Source: JBMYZL01 sp965661765
GTDB lineage: Bacteria; Bacteroidota; Bacteroidia; Flavobacteriales_D; Sanyastnellaceae
Length of the DNA: 46,357 nt
Direction of reading: 5' to 3'
NCBI GenBank assembly: GCA_965661765.1
Contig: CBFIFE010000017.1
Location: 1 to 46,357, forward strand
Part shown: positions 17,582 to 25,700 of the stretch, one piece after another
Layout: each line of letters opens with the position of its first letter
Numbering within the stretch: position 1 is the stretch's first letter
Made by a program: the position numbers and the translations under genes
The notes under the pieces: model-generated
Told to the model about the DNA's origin: nothing
What the model saw: the letters and a program-made list of their open reading frames with translations, nothing else
Databases searched by the model: none

Positions 17582-17890
17582 TCAGTCAATTGCTGCAGTT
17601 TCCCTCCGCTTTCGCTGCTTCAAAATCTGCCTTCGCAGGGCCTCAGTGACTTCGTCGCCCGCGGCTTCGAAACTCGTTGCCCTGCGTTTGGCAAACAAAT
17701 CAGCACCTGGAATGTGCAATTTGACCTCCGCAATCTTGTTCTCCTGTCCAGAATTTTTTTCCAAGCGCAAAAAGACCTCAGCGCGAATCAAGGAGTCGTG
17801 AAAGGTGTTCAACTTCTCCAACTTGTCTTGAATGAAATTCAACAGACGCCGATCGGCATCGAAATGAATGGAATGAATTTGTACCTGCAT
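17582..17890 (-). CDS. hpf: Ribosome hibernation promoting factor, short form
   Basis: A 102-residue protein of the HPF/RaiA (YfiA) family, which binds the 30S subunit in stationary phase and inactivates or dimerises ribosomes. The beta-alpha-beta fold is suggested by MQVQIHSIHFDAD at the start, the amphipathic helix LLNFIQDKLEKL, and EVKLHIPGADLFAKR. The long C-terminal dimerisation domain is absent, making it a short HPF. It lies 15 bases after xerC and is probably cotranscribed with it, ending at the hairpin 17475-17506. Confidence 0.9.
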   Translation of the reverse strand: MQVQIHSIHFDADRRLLNFIQDKLEKLNTFHDSLIRAEVFLRLEKNSGQENKIAEVKLHIPGADLFAKRRATSFEAAGDEVTEALRRQILKQRKRRETAAID

Positions 17891-17905
17891 GGCACTGTGC
17901 TTTGA

Positions 17906-18808
17906 TTAATGGCCGCCTCCCTCCCGGTCATCGAGGGGACTCAACCGATGATACTCTTGTAACCGTGCAAGCGAATGGTGCGTGTAAATCTGAGTGGAGC
18001 TCAAAGAAGCATGGCCCAGAAGGTCCTTGACTGCTGAAATCTCCGCTCCTTGACTCAATAGGTGGGTAGCAAACGTATGTCTTAAAACGTGTGGACTGGT
18101 CTTGTCCAATGTCGAAACTTTTTCAAGGTAATGATTGACGCGGCGGTACACGAAGGAGGGATACAAAGACCTTCCTGCATCCGTAACGAAAAGAAATGGT
18201 CTTTCGTATGGACAGGCGTCCAAATACGCTTTGACCAAATCTGCCGTCGAAGTCAACAAGGGCAGGACCCTGTCCTTTCCTCCCTTGCCATGGACTCGGA
18301 TTTCGCCTCTCGAGGGATCAATGGACGACTGCTGGAGGTCAATCAACTCGCTCAGGCGCATCCCTGTCTCATAGAGCATTCCGAGAATGGCTCGATCTCG
18401 GCGCCCTTTCCAATCACCGGTGAACACTTCATCACGAAACAATTCCGCCATGCTTCGCTCAGGAACCACATTGGGCAGTCTCTTTTCCAACTTAGGCAGA
18501 GGAAGGGATTCAGAAGGATCTTCATCCATTTGCCCACTCCTGCGGGCGTATCGCACAAAGGTGCGATATGCAGACACCTTGCGATGGATGGTTCTCGGTG
18601 CTCTCCCCTCCTTCATCAACTCCACCACCCACGCGCGCAGCCATTCGTTTTTGACCGTCAACAAACTCCCGTTGCCGTGATTCTTCTCAATGAAATCAAC
18701 AAATTGATTCAAATCAGATCGATAACAGCGCATGGTGTGCGTCGACCCTCGCTTCTCTTTTTGCAAGTAGTCAAGAAAAGCAGTGATATGAGCGCGTTCT
18801 GGTTTCAA
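17906..18808 (-). CDS. xerC: Tyrosine recombinase XerC/XerD family
   Basis: A tyrosine recombinase of the Xer family, which resolves chromosome dimers at dif together with its partner. From TTG 18808 it has 300 residues, the normal length. The N-terminal SAM-like core-binding domain (about 5-90) precedes the catalytic domain. That domain carries R151 (TGMRLSEL), K175 (HGKGGKDR), H240 and R243 (HVLRHTFATHLL), H266 and the nucleophile Y275 (STQIYTHH). No ATG exists near the expected N-terminus. A longer frame from TTG 18868 would run through the rpsU terminator hairpin, so TTG 18808, just after the hairpin, is preferred. No dif-like site was identified. Whether it is XerC or XerD cannot be settled from this window. 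Confidence 0.9.
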   Translation of the reverse strand: MKPERAHITAFLDYLQKEKRGSTHTMRCYRSDLNQFVDFIEKNHGNGSLLTVKNEWLRAWVVELMKEGRAPRTIHRKVSAYRTFVRYARRSGQMDEDPSESLPLPKLEKRLPNVVPERSMAELFRDEVFTGDWKGRRDRAILGMLYETGMRLSELIDLQQSSIDPSRGEIRVHGKGGKDRVLPLLTSTADLVKAYLDACPYERPFLFVTDAGRSLYPSFVYRRVNHYLEKVSTLDKTSPHVLRHTFATHLLSQGAEISAVKDLLGHASLSSTQIYTHHSLARLQEYHRLSPLDDREGGGH

Positions 18809-18809
18809 C

Positions 18810-18850
18810 GGAAAAAGGCGATATCGTCTGTGACAATATCGCCTTTTTCC
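18810..18850 (-). terminator. Terminator after rpsU
   Basis: A perfect 15-base-pair stem (GGAAAAAGGCGATAT / ATATCGCCTTTTTCC) with an 11-base loop, with the T run inside the 3' arm. It follows the rpsU stop by about 20 bases and ends directly before the xerC start, so xerC transcription may depend on readthrough. Confidence 0.8.
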
Positions 18851-18870
18851 GTCAATCTCGCAAAACAATT

Positions 18871-19062
18871 TTACTCTTCGCGCAGATTGAGCTTGTTCTT
18901 GTAAACAGCTTTTTTCATTTGCTCCCGACGCTCCACACTTGGCTTCACAAACTCACGTCGCGTTCTCAAATCGCGCATGCGTTTGGTTCTGTCAAACTTT
19001 TTCTTGAAACGCTTGAGCGCGCGCTCAATGTTGTCTCCTTCTTTTACCGGAATCGAAAGCAT
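18871..19062 (-). CDS. rpsU: 30S ribosomal protein S21
   Basis: A 63-residue, very basic S21 of usual length, needed at initiation for pairing of mRNA with the 16S 3' end. The family pattern starts MLSIPVKEGDNIERALKRFK and continues with an arginine-rich stretch. Start ATG 19062, preceded by the purine-rich AGAGAAG. A -7 element lies 20 bases upstream, and a terminator follows, so it is probably a short separate transcript. Confidence 0.96.
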   Translation of the reverse strand: MLSIPVKEGDNIERALKRFKKKFDRTKRMRDLRTRREFVKPSVERREQMKKAVYKNKLNLREE

Positions 19063-19081
19063 ATCTTCTCTTTTGCGGGGG

Positions 19082-19089
19082 CAAACATA
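19082..19089 (-). promoter_or_regulatory. Promoter -7 element of rpsU (TATGTTTG)
   Basis: The minus-strand octamer TATGTTTG fits TAnnTTTG exactly. It ends 19 bases before the rpsU ATG. I see no TTTG box at the standard distance, so the -33 half is weak. Confidence 0.6.
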
Positions 19090-19127
19090 GTGAAAATCGA
19101 TGAGAAAAAGAATGTCCCAAAGAAAAA

Positions 19128-20276
19128 TCAACCTTTCAGCAATTCCCTGCTGATCACGAGCTTTTGGATCTCTGAAGTCCCCTCTCCTATTGTGCACAGT
19201 TTGGCGTCGCGATAATACTTTTCTGCAGGAAAATCTTTCGTGTAGCCGTATCCTCCAAGGATTTGAACCCCCTCGGTGGCCAACCGGACACTGACTTCTG
19301 AAGCTTCGTATTTGGCCATGGCAGACACCTTTGTCACTGGCTCCCCTTTCATCTTCAAGTCGCACGCCTCCAAGGTGAGCAAATTTGCAGCTTCCAACTG
19401 GGTCGCCATCTCCGCCAACTTGAACCCAATGGCTTGAAAATGCGCAATGGGCTGGCCAAACTGTTCCCGCTCCAATGCATAATCGCGCGCGGTTTCCAGC
19501 GCACCACGGGCAATGCCCAAAGCGAGCGATGCAATGCTGATGCGCCCCCCGTCAAGGATTTTCATGGCTTGAATGAACCCCTCGCCGGTTTGGCCCAAAA
19601 CCTGATCGTCGGGCAAGAAGCAATCTTCAAAGATGAGCTCAGCTGTTTCACTGCTGCGCATCCCCAATTTGTTTTCCTTCTTTCCTCCCCGAAAACCTGG
19701 TGTATCCCGGTCCAAAACAAAGGCCGTGATTCCACGGCTGTCAAGCAGGTCACCCGTACGTGCCAAAACCACGGCCACATCCCCACTGATTCCGTGCGTG
19801 ATCCAGTTTTTTGTTCCATTCAGAATCCATCCGCCTCGCGCCTCGTCCCGGCGAGCAACACACGTCATGCGCATTGCGTCGCTCCCTGTATTGGCTTCTG
19901 TCAGTCCCCATGCTCCGATGTGCTCACCAGAAGCGAGTTTGGGCAAAAACCTTCTCTTCTGAGCTTCAGATCCAAAAGTCAATATGTGATTCGTGCACAG
20001 GCTATTGTGCGCAGCCATCGACAAACCGATGGACCCGCAAACACGGGCAATTTCCTCTATTGCAGCCTTGTACTCAAAATACCCAAGTCCAGCTCCCCCA
20101 TACGCCTCAGGAACCAACATGCCCATCAATCCAATCTCGCCCATTCGCCGAAACAGATCCTTCGGGAAATGCTGACTCTCGTCCCATTCCATTCTGTGCG
20201 GCAACACTTCGCGTTCGACAAAATCACGCACAGATTGGCGGATCAATTTCAAATCTTCTGACTCGTGGAAATTCAT
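19128..20276 (-). CDS. Acyl-CoA dehydrogenase (short/branched-chain type)
   Basis: A 382-residue FAD-dependent acyl-CoA dehydrogenase, which oxidises acyl-CoA to the enoyl-CoA in beta-oxidation or branched-chain amino acid breakdown. The FAD/substrate segments WGLTEANTGSDA and NGTKNWITHG are present, and the C-terminal IGEGTSEIQK contains the catalytic glutamate in the EGT position used by short-chain and butyryl-type enzymes. Length is normal. ATG 20276 (MNFHESEDL) is chosen; a TTG at 20297 adds only seven unlikely residues. The exact substrate cannot be assigned, and no electron-transfer flavoprotein gene is in the window. Confidence 0.93.
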   Translation of the reverse strand: MNFHESEDLKLIRQSVRDFVEREVLPHRMEWDESQHFPKDLFRRMGEIGLMGMLVPEAYGGAGLGYFEYKAAIEEIARVCGSIGLSMAAHNSLCTNHILTFGSEAQKRRFLPKLASGEHIGAWGLTEANTGSDAMRMTCVARRDEARGGWILNGTKNWITHGISGDVAVVLARTGDLLDSRGITAFVLDRDTPGFRGGKKENKLGMRSSETAELIFEDCFLPDDQVLGQTGEGFIQAMKILDGGRISIASLALGIARGALETARDYALEREQFGQPIAHFQAIGFKLAEMATQLEAANLLTLEACDLKMKGEPVTKVSAMAKYEASEVSVRLATEGVQILGGYGYTKDFPAEKYYRDAKLCTIGEGTSEIQKLVISRELLKG

Positions 20277-20303
20277 TGTTCCGGGTTTGGGAAGCAAAGT
20301 TCG

Positions 20304-21014
20304 TCAAAATCCCTCCTCCGACGGAGAGCAAATCGTCAGATAGGAAGAGACTTTCGCCAAGCGCACAGAATCCAACGCTTGAGCATCGCGCAGATCACCA
20401 ACGGTTTGAAGCGGATGCTGGGTGCGGTAACGCTCGATCAGACTGGCCAAGTCCCGATCGATCAGCGGATGCCCAACCATTGTTTTCCAACTGCAGGTGT
20501 CCACACAAATCAGCCGAACTTTTGCGAAGTCCACACGACCCTGATTTTGAACCATCGCGACGGCACTGTCATGAATGTGGTAAACTTCTGCGATTTGCGC
20601 CAAATCCACAAAGCCACCGAGGGATTCCCGGTATTTGACAATCCGCCGGGCCGTCCAAGCACCAATCCAAGGCAAGGCATCCCACCCTGCACTATCGAGG
20701 CTGTTGACATCTATCCAATTGGGTGCAGGCACAGCCTCCTTGCCCTCCGGCTCTGGTGCGGGCACCTGGTCGGAACCCAACTGTGACTCCACCCTTGGCT
20801 GATTGGAAAACGATTGCTTTCGCCTTGGCCATGGCACGCGAACGGGCAATTCCTCCAATATGCAAAGGACATCCGCCACATGGAGGGGCTTCCATGGACC
20901 GGGTTCAAAACCACGCTCCCACTCCAAGCGGTTCCAGGTCCTCCAGCCCAGCGCCAACACCGCCGAGGCCAACACAAACACCAACCAGTCTTTTGTTCTC
21001 GTCTCCCGCATCAT
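20304..21014 (-). CDS. Membrane-anchored helix-hairpin-helix protein (ComEA-related)
   Basis: A 236-residue protein with one N-terminal membrane helix (about 9-24), a variable linker, and two helix-hairpin-helix regions. The first reads IDVNSLDSAGWDALPWIG and continues to RIVKYRESLGGF, close to the ComEA DNA-binding pattern. The second, around HPLIDRDLASLIERYR, is more diverged. The family is common in Bacteroidota and is named after ComEA, but it lies here without other competence genes, so DNA binding is likely and a role in uptake is not shown. Start at ATG 21014 or 21011. Confidence 0.8.
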   Translation of the reverse strand: MMRETRTKDWLVFVLASAVLALGWRTWNRLEWERGFEPGPWKPLHVADVLCILEELPVRVPWPRRKQSFSNQPRVESQLGSDQVPAPEPEGKEAVPAPNWIDVNSLDSAGWDALPWIGAWTARRIVKYRESLGGFVDLAQIAEVYHIHDSAVAMVQNQGRVDFAKVRLICVDTCSWKTMVGHPLIDRDLASLIERYRTQHPLQTVGDLRDAQALDSVRLAKVSSYLTICSPSEEGF

Positions 21015-21053
21015 CCACTATCCCATTCTTCCTCAACCCTGCAGCATCTTCCG

Positions 21054-22598
21054 TCAATCGTATCTCTTGATTTCTCCAGATTTGACGCGGCGGAAATAGC
21101 TTTTCAAATCCCGGGAAACCTCGGGTGCCAGGAAATACAGGCCCAAAACATTCGGGAAACACATGGCGAAGATCATGGCATCCCCAAAATCAAAGACCGA
21201 CTGCGCCGAAATCGCTGACCCCACCACCACAAACAAACAGAAGATCGCCTTGTAGGACAGATCTGCAGCACGGCTTTCGCCGAACAAATACGTCCAGGCC
21301 TTCAGCCCATAATAGCTCCAACTGATCATGGTGGACAGGGCGAACAAAATCACTGCCACCGACAGCACCATAGGAAACCAACTCATGGTCCCAGCAAATG
21401 CCGAAGACGTCAAATTGATGGCCTTCAATTCTCCTGCCTTCGCACTCGCCAAAACAGCTTCCTGGGTGTAGTCGCCATACCCCGAGATGATGATGACCAG
21501 TGCCGTCATCGTGCAAATGACGACTGTATCAATGAAAGGCTCCAACAAGGCCACAATGCCTTCAGATACAGGCTCATCTGTCTTTGCTGCCGAGTGAGCA
21601 ATTGAAGCTGAGCCAATGCCCGCTTCGTTTGAAAACGCCGCCCTTTTGAAGCCCTGAATCAGAACCCCAACAAACCCGCCATACATGGCATCACTGCTGA
21701 AGGCACCTGAAAAAATGCGCGCAAATGCCGCAGGGACCTCGCCGAGGTTGCCAAAAATCACCACCAGCGCTCCAACGATGTAGATGCCCACCATGAATGG
21801 AACGACCTTGTCTGTCACTTTGGCAATGCTTCGGATGCCTCCGATGATGATGAACCCCACAACCACCGCCATCAAAGCCCCGAAAATCCATCCCCTGCCC
21901 GCAAAAAAACTCGCATCACCGCCTGTCACGTCAATCAATTGTTGGGTGGCTTGATTGATTTGAACCATGTTGCCGCCGCCGAACGACCCACCGATGCAGG
22001 CAATCGCAAACAGAGCAGCGAGCACTTTTCCGACACCGCCAAACCCTTTGTTTTTGAGGCCATCGCTCAGGTAGTACATTGGACCACCCGACACCGTGCC
22101 GTCGGGGTTGTGCTTCCGGTATTTGGTCCCCAATGTGCACTCAATGAATTTGCTGCTCATCCCGAGCAAGCCCGCAACAATCATCCAAAAGGTGGCCCCT
22201 GGCCCTCCGAGACTCACAGCCACCGCGACACCAGCGATGTTTCCCACACCCACCGTACCGCTGAGCGCCGCTGTCAATGCTTGAAAGTGACTGACTTCAC
22301 CTTGGTGATTGGGGTCGTCAAACTTGCCACGGACCACGTCAAGTGCATGTTGAAACCCCCTGATATTGAGGAACTTGAAATAAATCGTGAAGAAGATTGC
22401 TCCGGCCAGCAGCCAAATCAAAACAAACGGGATGTCCATTCCGCCCAAGCTGACGGAAAAGAAAATCACCTTCATGATCGCGTTCGTGACCGGCTCCATG
22501 ACTGAATTGATTCGGTCATCAAGTGAGGTAGCAGCATGGCTGAAGATGGGCAAGGAAATTGCGCCAATTGCCATGACAAGCGCTCGGAAATTCGTCAT
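21054..22598 (-). CDS. Sodium:alanine symporter, AGCS family
   Basis: A 514-residue inner-membrane transporter of the alanine or glycine:cation symporter family (AGCS, AlsT/DagA type), importing small neutral amino acids with Na+. Signatures are SGTVGVGNIAGVAVA, GGPMYYLS and FSNEAGIGSASIAHSAA, and about eleven hydrophobic segments are visible. ATG 22598 is preferred because it gives a clean signal-like N-terminus (MTNFRALVMAIG ending SHAA). A GTG at 22667 overlapping the K+ channel stop as GTGA would add 23 residues and cannot be excluded. Confidence 0.93.
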   Translation of the reverse strand: MTNFRALVMAIGAISLPIFSHAATSLDDRINSVMEPVTNAIMKVIFFSVSLGGMDIPFVLIWLLAGAIFFTIYFKFLNIRGFQHALDVVRGKFDDPNHQGEVSHFQALTAALSGTVGVGNIAGVAVAVSLGGPGATFWMIVAGLLGMSSKFIECTLGTKYRKHNPDGTVSGGPMYYLSDGLKNKGFGGVGKVLAALFAIACIGGSFGGGNMVQINQATQQLIDVTGGDASFFAGRGWIFGALMAVVVGFIIIGGIRSIAKVTDKVVPFMVGIYIVGALVVIFGNLGEVPAAFARIFSGAFSSDAMYGGFVGVLIQGFKRAAFSNEAGIGSASIAHSAAKTDEPVSEGIVALLEPFIDTVVICTMTALVIIISGYGDYTQEAVLASAKAGELKAINLTSSAFAGTMSWFPMVLSVAVILFALSTMISWSYYGLKAWTYLFGESRAADLSYKAIFCLFVVVGSAISAQSVFDFGDAMIFAMCFPNVLGLYFLAPEVSRDLKSYFRRVKSGEIKRYD

Positions 22599-22663
22599 CT
22601 GAATCGTTTTCTGGACAGGTTCGGGGCAAGATACAAACTCAGTGGAAACAGCCGCAGACCGAT

Positions 22664-23689
22664 TCACGGTTGTCGGAGAAAAGTGTGCAGACGCCGGATT
22701 TGGTCAGCATTGCCCAAGACAAAGAGCTTGCAGGCCGCATCCAAGCGGGTTTCAGCACCTGGATTGATCACAAATTCTCCGGTCGACCGCTTCAAGCCGA
22801 TCACATTGACGCCCATTCGGCGCGCAGCATCGAACACACCATCCATTGTCAAACGGACATTCCCCGGCAAATCACCAACGGCAACCTCTTCCAAATTGAC
22901 ATCACCCGCACCTTGGATTCGAATGTGATCCATGAATTCCACAACATCCGGCATGGCCACCAGCGTCGCCATGTGGGCACCGCCGACGCGGTCCGGCATG
23001 ATGACATTGCGTGCACCGGCCACGCGCAGTTTGTGAACGGCCGTTCCATTTGAGGCCCTCGATATGATGAGCAAATCGGGGTTCTGTTCCTTTGCGGCCA
23101 GAACCACGTAGACGTTGCCCGCATCGTCAGGAAGCGTGGTCAGCAGGGCCTTCGCTCTGCCAATCCCTGCGCGCCGCAAGTTCTCGTCGTCGGTCGCATC
23201 CCCTTCAATGGCTTCCCACCCCGCCGCTCGCAAGGCCTGGACTTTTTCAGGATCCGACTCAATGACAACCACAGGCGTGTCGTGGCTTTTCAATTCTTCT
23301 GCTGCCTGATCGCCTACACGACCAAAACCACAAATGATGACATGATTTTCCATCTTGGCTAAGATGCGCTCGTGGCGTTGTTTCTGAAAGGCTCGGCGAT
23401 AATCGCCGTCCACAAAGTAATGTGTCACGGATGAAGCGGCGTAAGCAAACGTACCAATGCTGCTGACAATCAAAGCCGAAGTGAACATCATTCCGGCGTT
23501 GCTCAAAGGACGGATTTCACCAAACCCCACCGTGGAAACCGTGATGATTGTCATGTACAAGGATTCCGTGACTGTATAGCCTTCAATGCCTACGTACCCC
23601 ACGGCGCCAATCCCGACAATGGCAAGCAAAACAACCACCGATGCGGCGAGTCGGGAGCGAATCTTGGTCCTGATGTCAATGACTTTCAC
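22664..23689 (-). CDS. Potassium channel with RCK (TrkA-N/TrkA-C) domains
   Basis: A 341-residue two-helix K+ channel subunit. TM1 is about residues 15-36, the selectivity filter is TVGFGE (53-58), and TM2 is about 66-88. A cytosolic RCK domain follows, with GFGRVGD (121-127) as a Rossmann nucleotide-binding loop, and a TrkA-C-like region (about 255-338) ends the protein. The layout matches MthK/Kch-type ligand-gated channels, tetrameric in the inner membrane. The start is GTG 23689. It probably follows pyrF in the same transcript, 77 bases downstream. Confidence 0.92.
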   Translation of the reverse strand: MKVIDIRTKIRSRLAASVVVLLAIVGIGAVGYVGIEGYTVTESLYMTIITVSTVGFGEIRPLSNAGMMFTSALIVSSIGTFAYAASSVTHYFVDGDYRRAFQKQRHERILAKMENHVIICGFGRVGDQAAEELKSHDTPVVVIESDPEKVQALRAAGWEAIEGDATDDENLRRAGIGRAKALLTTLPDDAGNVYVVLAAKEQNPDLLIISRASNGTAVHKLRVAGARNVIMPDRVGGAHMATLVAMPDVVEFMDHIRIQGAGDVNLEEVAVGDLPGNVRLTMDGVFDAARRMGVNVIGLKRSTGEFVINPGAETRLDAACKLFVLGNADQIRRLHTFLRQP

Positions 23690-23766
23690 ATCGGATGAAT
23701 TTAAACGGGAACACGCGAAGCCCCGCCACTGACCCTGTCATTTTTTTGAAGGTGCAGATTTGGCCA

Positions 23767-24588
23767 TCAAACCAAACCCCGAGCCCCCAAGATTTCGGCC
23801 ATCTCCTGTTGCATTTCCCGAGCCGCGTCACCAGCCCGTTCCGCAAAGTCCTCTCCCGAACTGGCGTACAAAATGCCCCTTGACGAGTTGACCAACAATC
23901 CGCATCGATCATTGAGTGCGGCATCGGCAACCGCTTGAACCGTTCCTCCCTGAGCGCCCACGCCAGGGACGAGGAAAAAATGATCCGGCACGCGCTCGCG
24001 AATGGTACGAAGCAATTCAGGACGCGTGGCGCCCACAACGAACATCAGGTTGTCCGGTGTGCCCCAGGTTTGGCCCAAATCCAAGACACGTTCATAAAGC
24101 GGTTGATCCCCATGGAATTCAAAGTCTTTTGCACTTGGATTGGACGTCAAGGCAAGCAAGATGGTCCAACGCCCTGGCCCCGCAGCCAAGAACGGTCCCA
24201 CGCTGTCGAAGCCCATATATGGCGCCACCGTCACCGCATCGGCACCAAGCGCGTTGAACATTGCATCAGCATACCTTGCCGATGTGTTGCCGATATCGCC
24301 GCGCTTGGCGTCCGCAATCACCATGCAATCTGATGGAATCAATGCCACGAGACGCTCCAAGGCAGCATAACCAGCCGAACCGCATTGCTCAAAAAAGGCA
24401 AGATTGGGTTTGTAGGCCACGGCACAATCCTGGGTACACGCAATGACATCCCGACAGAAATTTTCCATGGCCTCCACCCCCTCTCCACAACACGCTGGAA
24501 TGCGATCAAGATCCGGGTCCAAACCGATGCAAAGGAAGGATTGCTTCCGTTGAATTTGGGCAAAAATGGCGTCGCGATCAGGAATCAT
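23767..24588 (-). CDS. pyrF: Orotidine 5'-phosphate decarboxylase, type 2
   Basis: A 273-residue PyrF, which decarboxylates OMP to UMP, the last step of pyrimidine synthesis. It has CIGLDPDLDRIP near the N-terminus, AYKPNLAFFE, and the catalytic DAKRGDIGNTS with the lysine-aspartate network. VPGVGAQGG is the phosphate-binding loop. This is the longer type 2 form. ATG 24588 is chosen because residues upstream in the frame overlap prfA and are not family-like. It lies 13 bases after prfA; the order purM-prfA-pyrF is common in Bacteroidota. Confidence 0.95.
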   Translation of the reverse strand: MIPDRDAIFAQIQRKQSFLCIGLDPDLDRIPACCGEGVEAMENFCRDVIACTQDCAVAYKPNLAFFEQCGSAGYAALERLVALIPSDCMVIADAKRGDIGNTSARYADAMFNALGADAVTVAPYMGFDSVGPFLAAGPGRWTILLALTSNPSAKDFEFHGDQPLYERVLDLGQTWGTPDNLMFVVGATRPELLRTIRERVPDHFFLVPGVGAQGGTVQAVADAALNDRCGLLVNSSRGILYASSGEDFAERAGDAAREMQQEMAEILGARGLV

Positions 24589-24601
24589 GTGAAAAAGGGG
24601 T

Positions 24602-25693
24602 TCAAGAAGAAAATGTGTTGCGCAGCAATTCCGCCTGTTCGGCTTGTCGGAGGGCATCGCTGATGGGGTTCAAATCTCCACCCAAGACAGCGGGCAAAGC
24701 GTGCAGGGTGAGTCCGATTCTGTGATCTGTGACCCGTCCTTGAGGAAAATTGTAGGTCCGAATTTTCGCAGAGCGATCGCCAGTACTGACCAGTGTTTTC
24801 CGGGTCGCGGCCTCCTTCTGTTGTCGCGCAACCCTCAACTGCTCAAACATTCTTGAACGCAGCACTTCCAGCGCACGATCGAAGTTCGCATGCTGAGAAC
24901 GGCCATCTTGACATTCCACAACAATGCCCGTGGGCAAGTGGGTGAGTCGAACGGCTGATTCGGTTTTGTTGACGTGTTGGCCACCTGCGCCACTCGCCCG
25001 AAAGGTATCTCGTCGAACATCCTTCATGTCCAGGTCCACATCCACTTCCTCAGCCACTGGCAAGACGGCAACCGTGGCTGCCGAAGTGTGCACCCTCCCT
25101 TGACTTTCTGTGGTGGGAACGCGTTGCACCCGATGGACGCCACTTTCAAACTTCATCACACCGAAAACGCCCTCACCATCCATTCTCGCGATGATTTCCT
25201 TGTATCCTCCGACGGTGCCCTCATGAGCATCAATCAAGGAGAATCGCCAACCTTGATTCTCTGCGTATCGGGCGTACATCCGGTACAAATCACCAGCGAA
25301 AAGCGCGGCCTCGTCTCCTCCTGTGCCCGCCCGAATCTCCAACATCACAGCGCGCTCATCTGCATCATCACGTGGCAAGAGCAGGATTTGAGCCTCTTCT
25401 GCACATTTGGCCAACACGGGAATGAGGGCAGCGGCTTCTTCTCCTGCCATGGCTGCCAATTCAGGGTCTTCGGAGGACTTCAATGCCTCTGCTTCTTTCC
25501 ATCCATTCAAGACCGCTTGCCAATGTCGAAAATGGTCCACAACAGGCTGGAGACGACGATACTCGCGCATCAACCCTGCATAGGCCTGAGGATCTCCCAT
25601 CAAAGACGGATCTGCAACGGATTTCTCTACCTCGCCGAAGCGATCGGCGATGGCAGACATTTGAGACAACAGCACCGAATCCTCAACCGCCAT
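24602..25693 (-). CDS. prfA: Peptide chain release factor 1
   Basis: A 363-residue RF1, which recognises UAA/UAG and triggers peptide release. The GGQ motif is in ASGAGGQHVNKTES, preceded by RAGTGGDEAALFAGDL and GVHRVQRVP, all family-specific. ATG 25693 places the N-terminal helical domain correctly and lies eight bases from the end of purM; an in-frame GTG-type extension to 25789 would sit inside purM. No frameshift is seen, unlike prfB in many bacteria. Confidence 0.95.
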   Translation of the reverse strand: MAVEDSVLLSQMSAIADRFGEVEKSVADPSLMGDPQAYAGLMREYRRLQPVVDHFRHWQAVLNGWKEAEALKSSEDPELAAMAGEEAAALIPVLAKCAEEAQILLLPRDDADERAVMLEIRAGTGGDEAALFAGDLYRMYARYAENQGWRFSLIDAHEGTVGGYKEIIARMDGEGVFGVMKFESGVHRVQRVPTTESQGRVHTSAATVAVLPVAEEVDVDLDMKDVRRDTFRASGAGGQHVNKTESAVRLTHLPTGIVVECQDGRSQHANFDRALEVLRSRMFEQLRVARQQKEAATRKTLVSTGDRSAKIRTYNFPQGRVTDHRIGLTLHALPAVLGGDLNPISDALRQAEQAELLRNTFSS

Positions 25694-25700
25694 GCCGCAA

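Noticed and set aside
17906..18808. Integron or mobile-element integrase
   Set aside because: Length, motifs and the rpsU-xerC-hpf-tuf neighbourhood fit a housekeeping Xer recombinase; no attachment site duplication was seen near the tRNA cluster.
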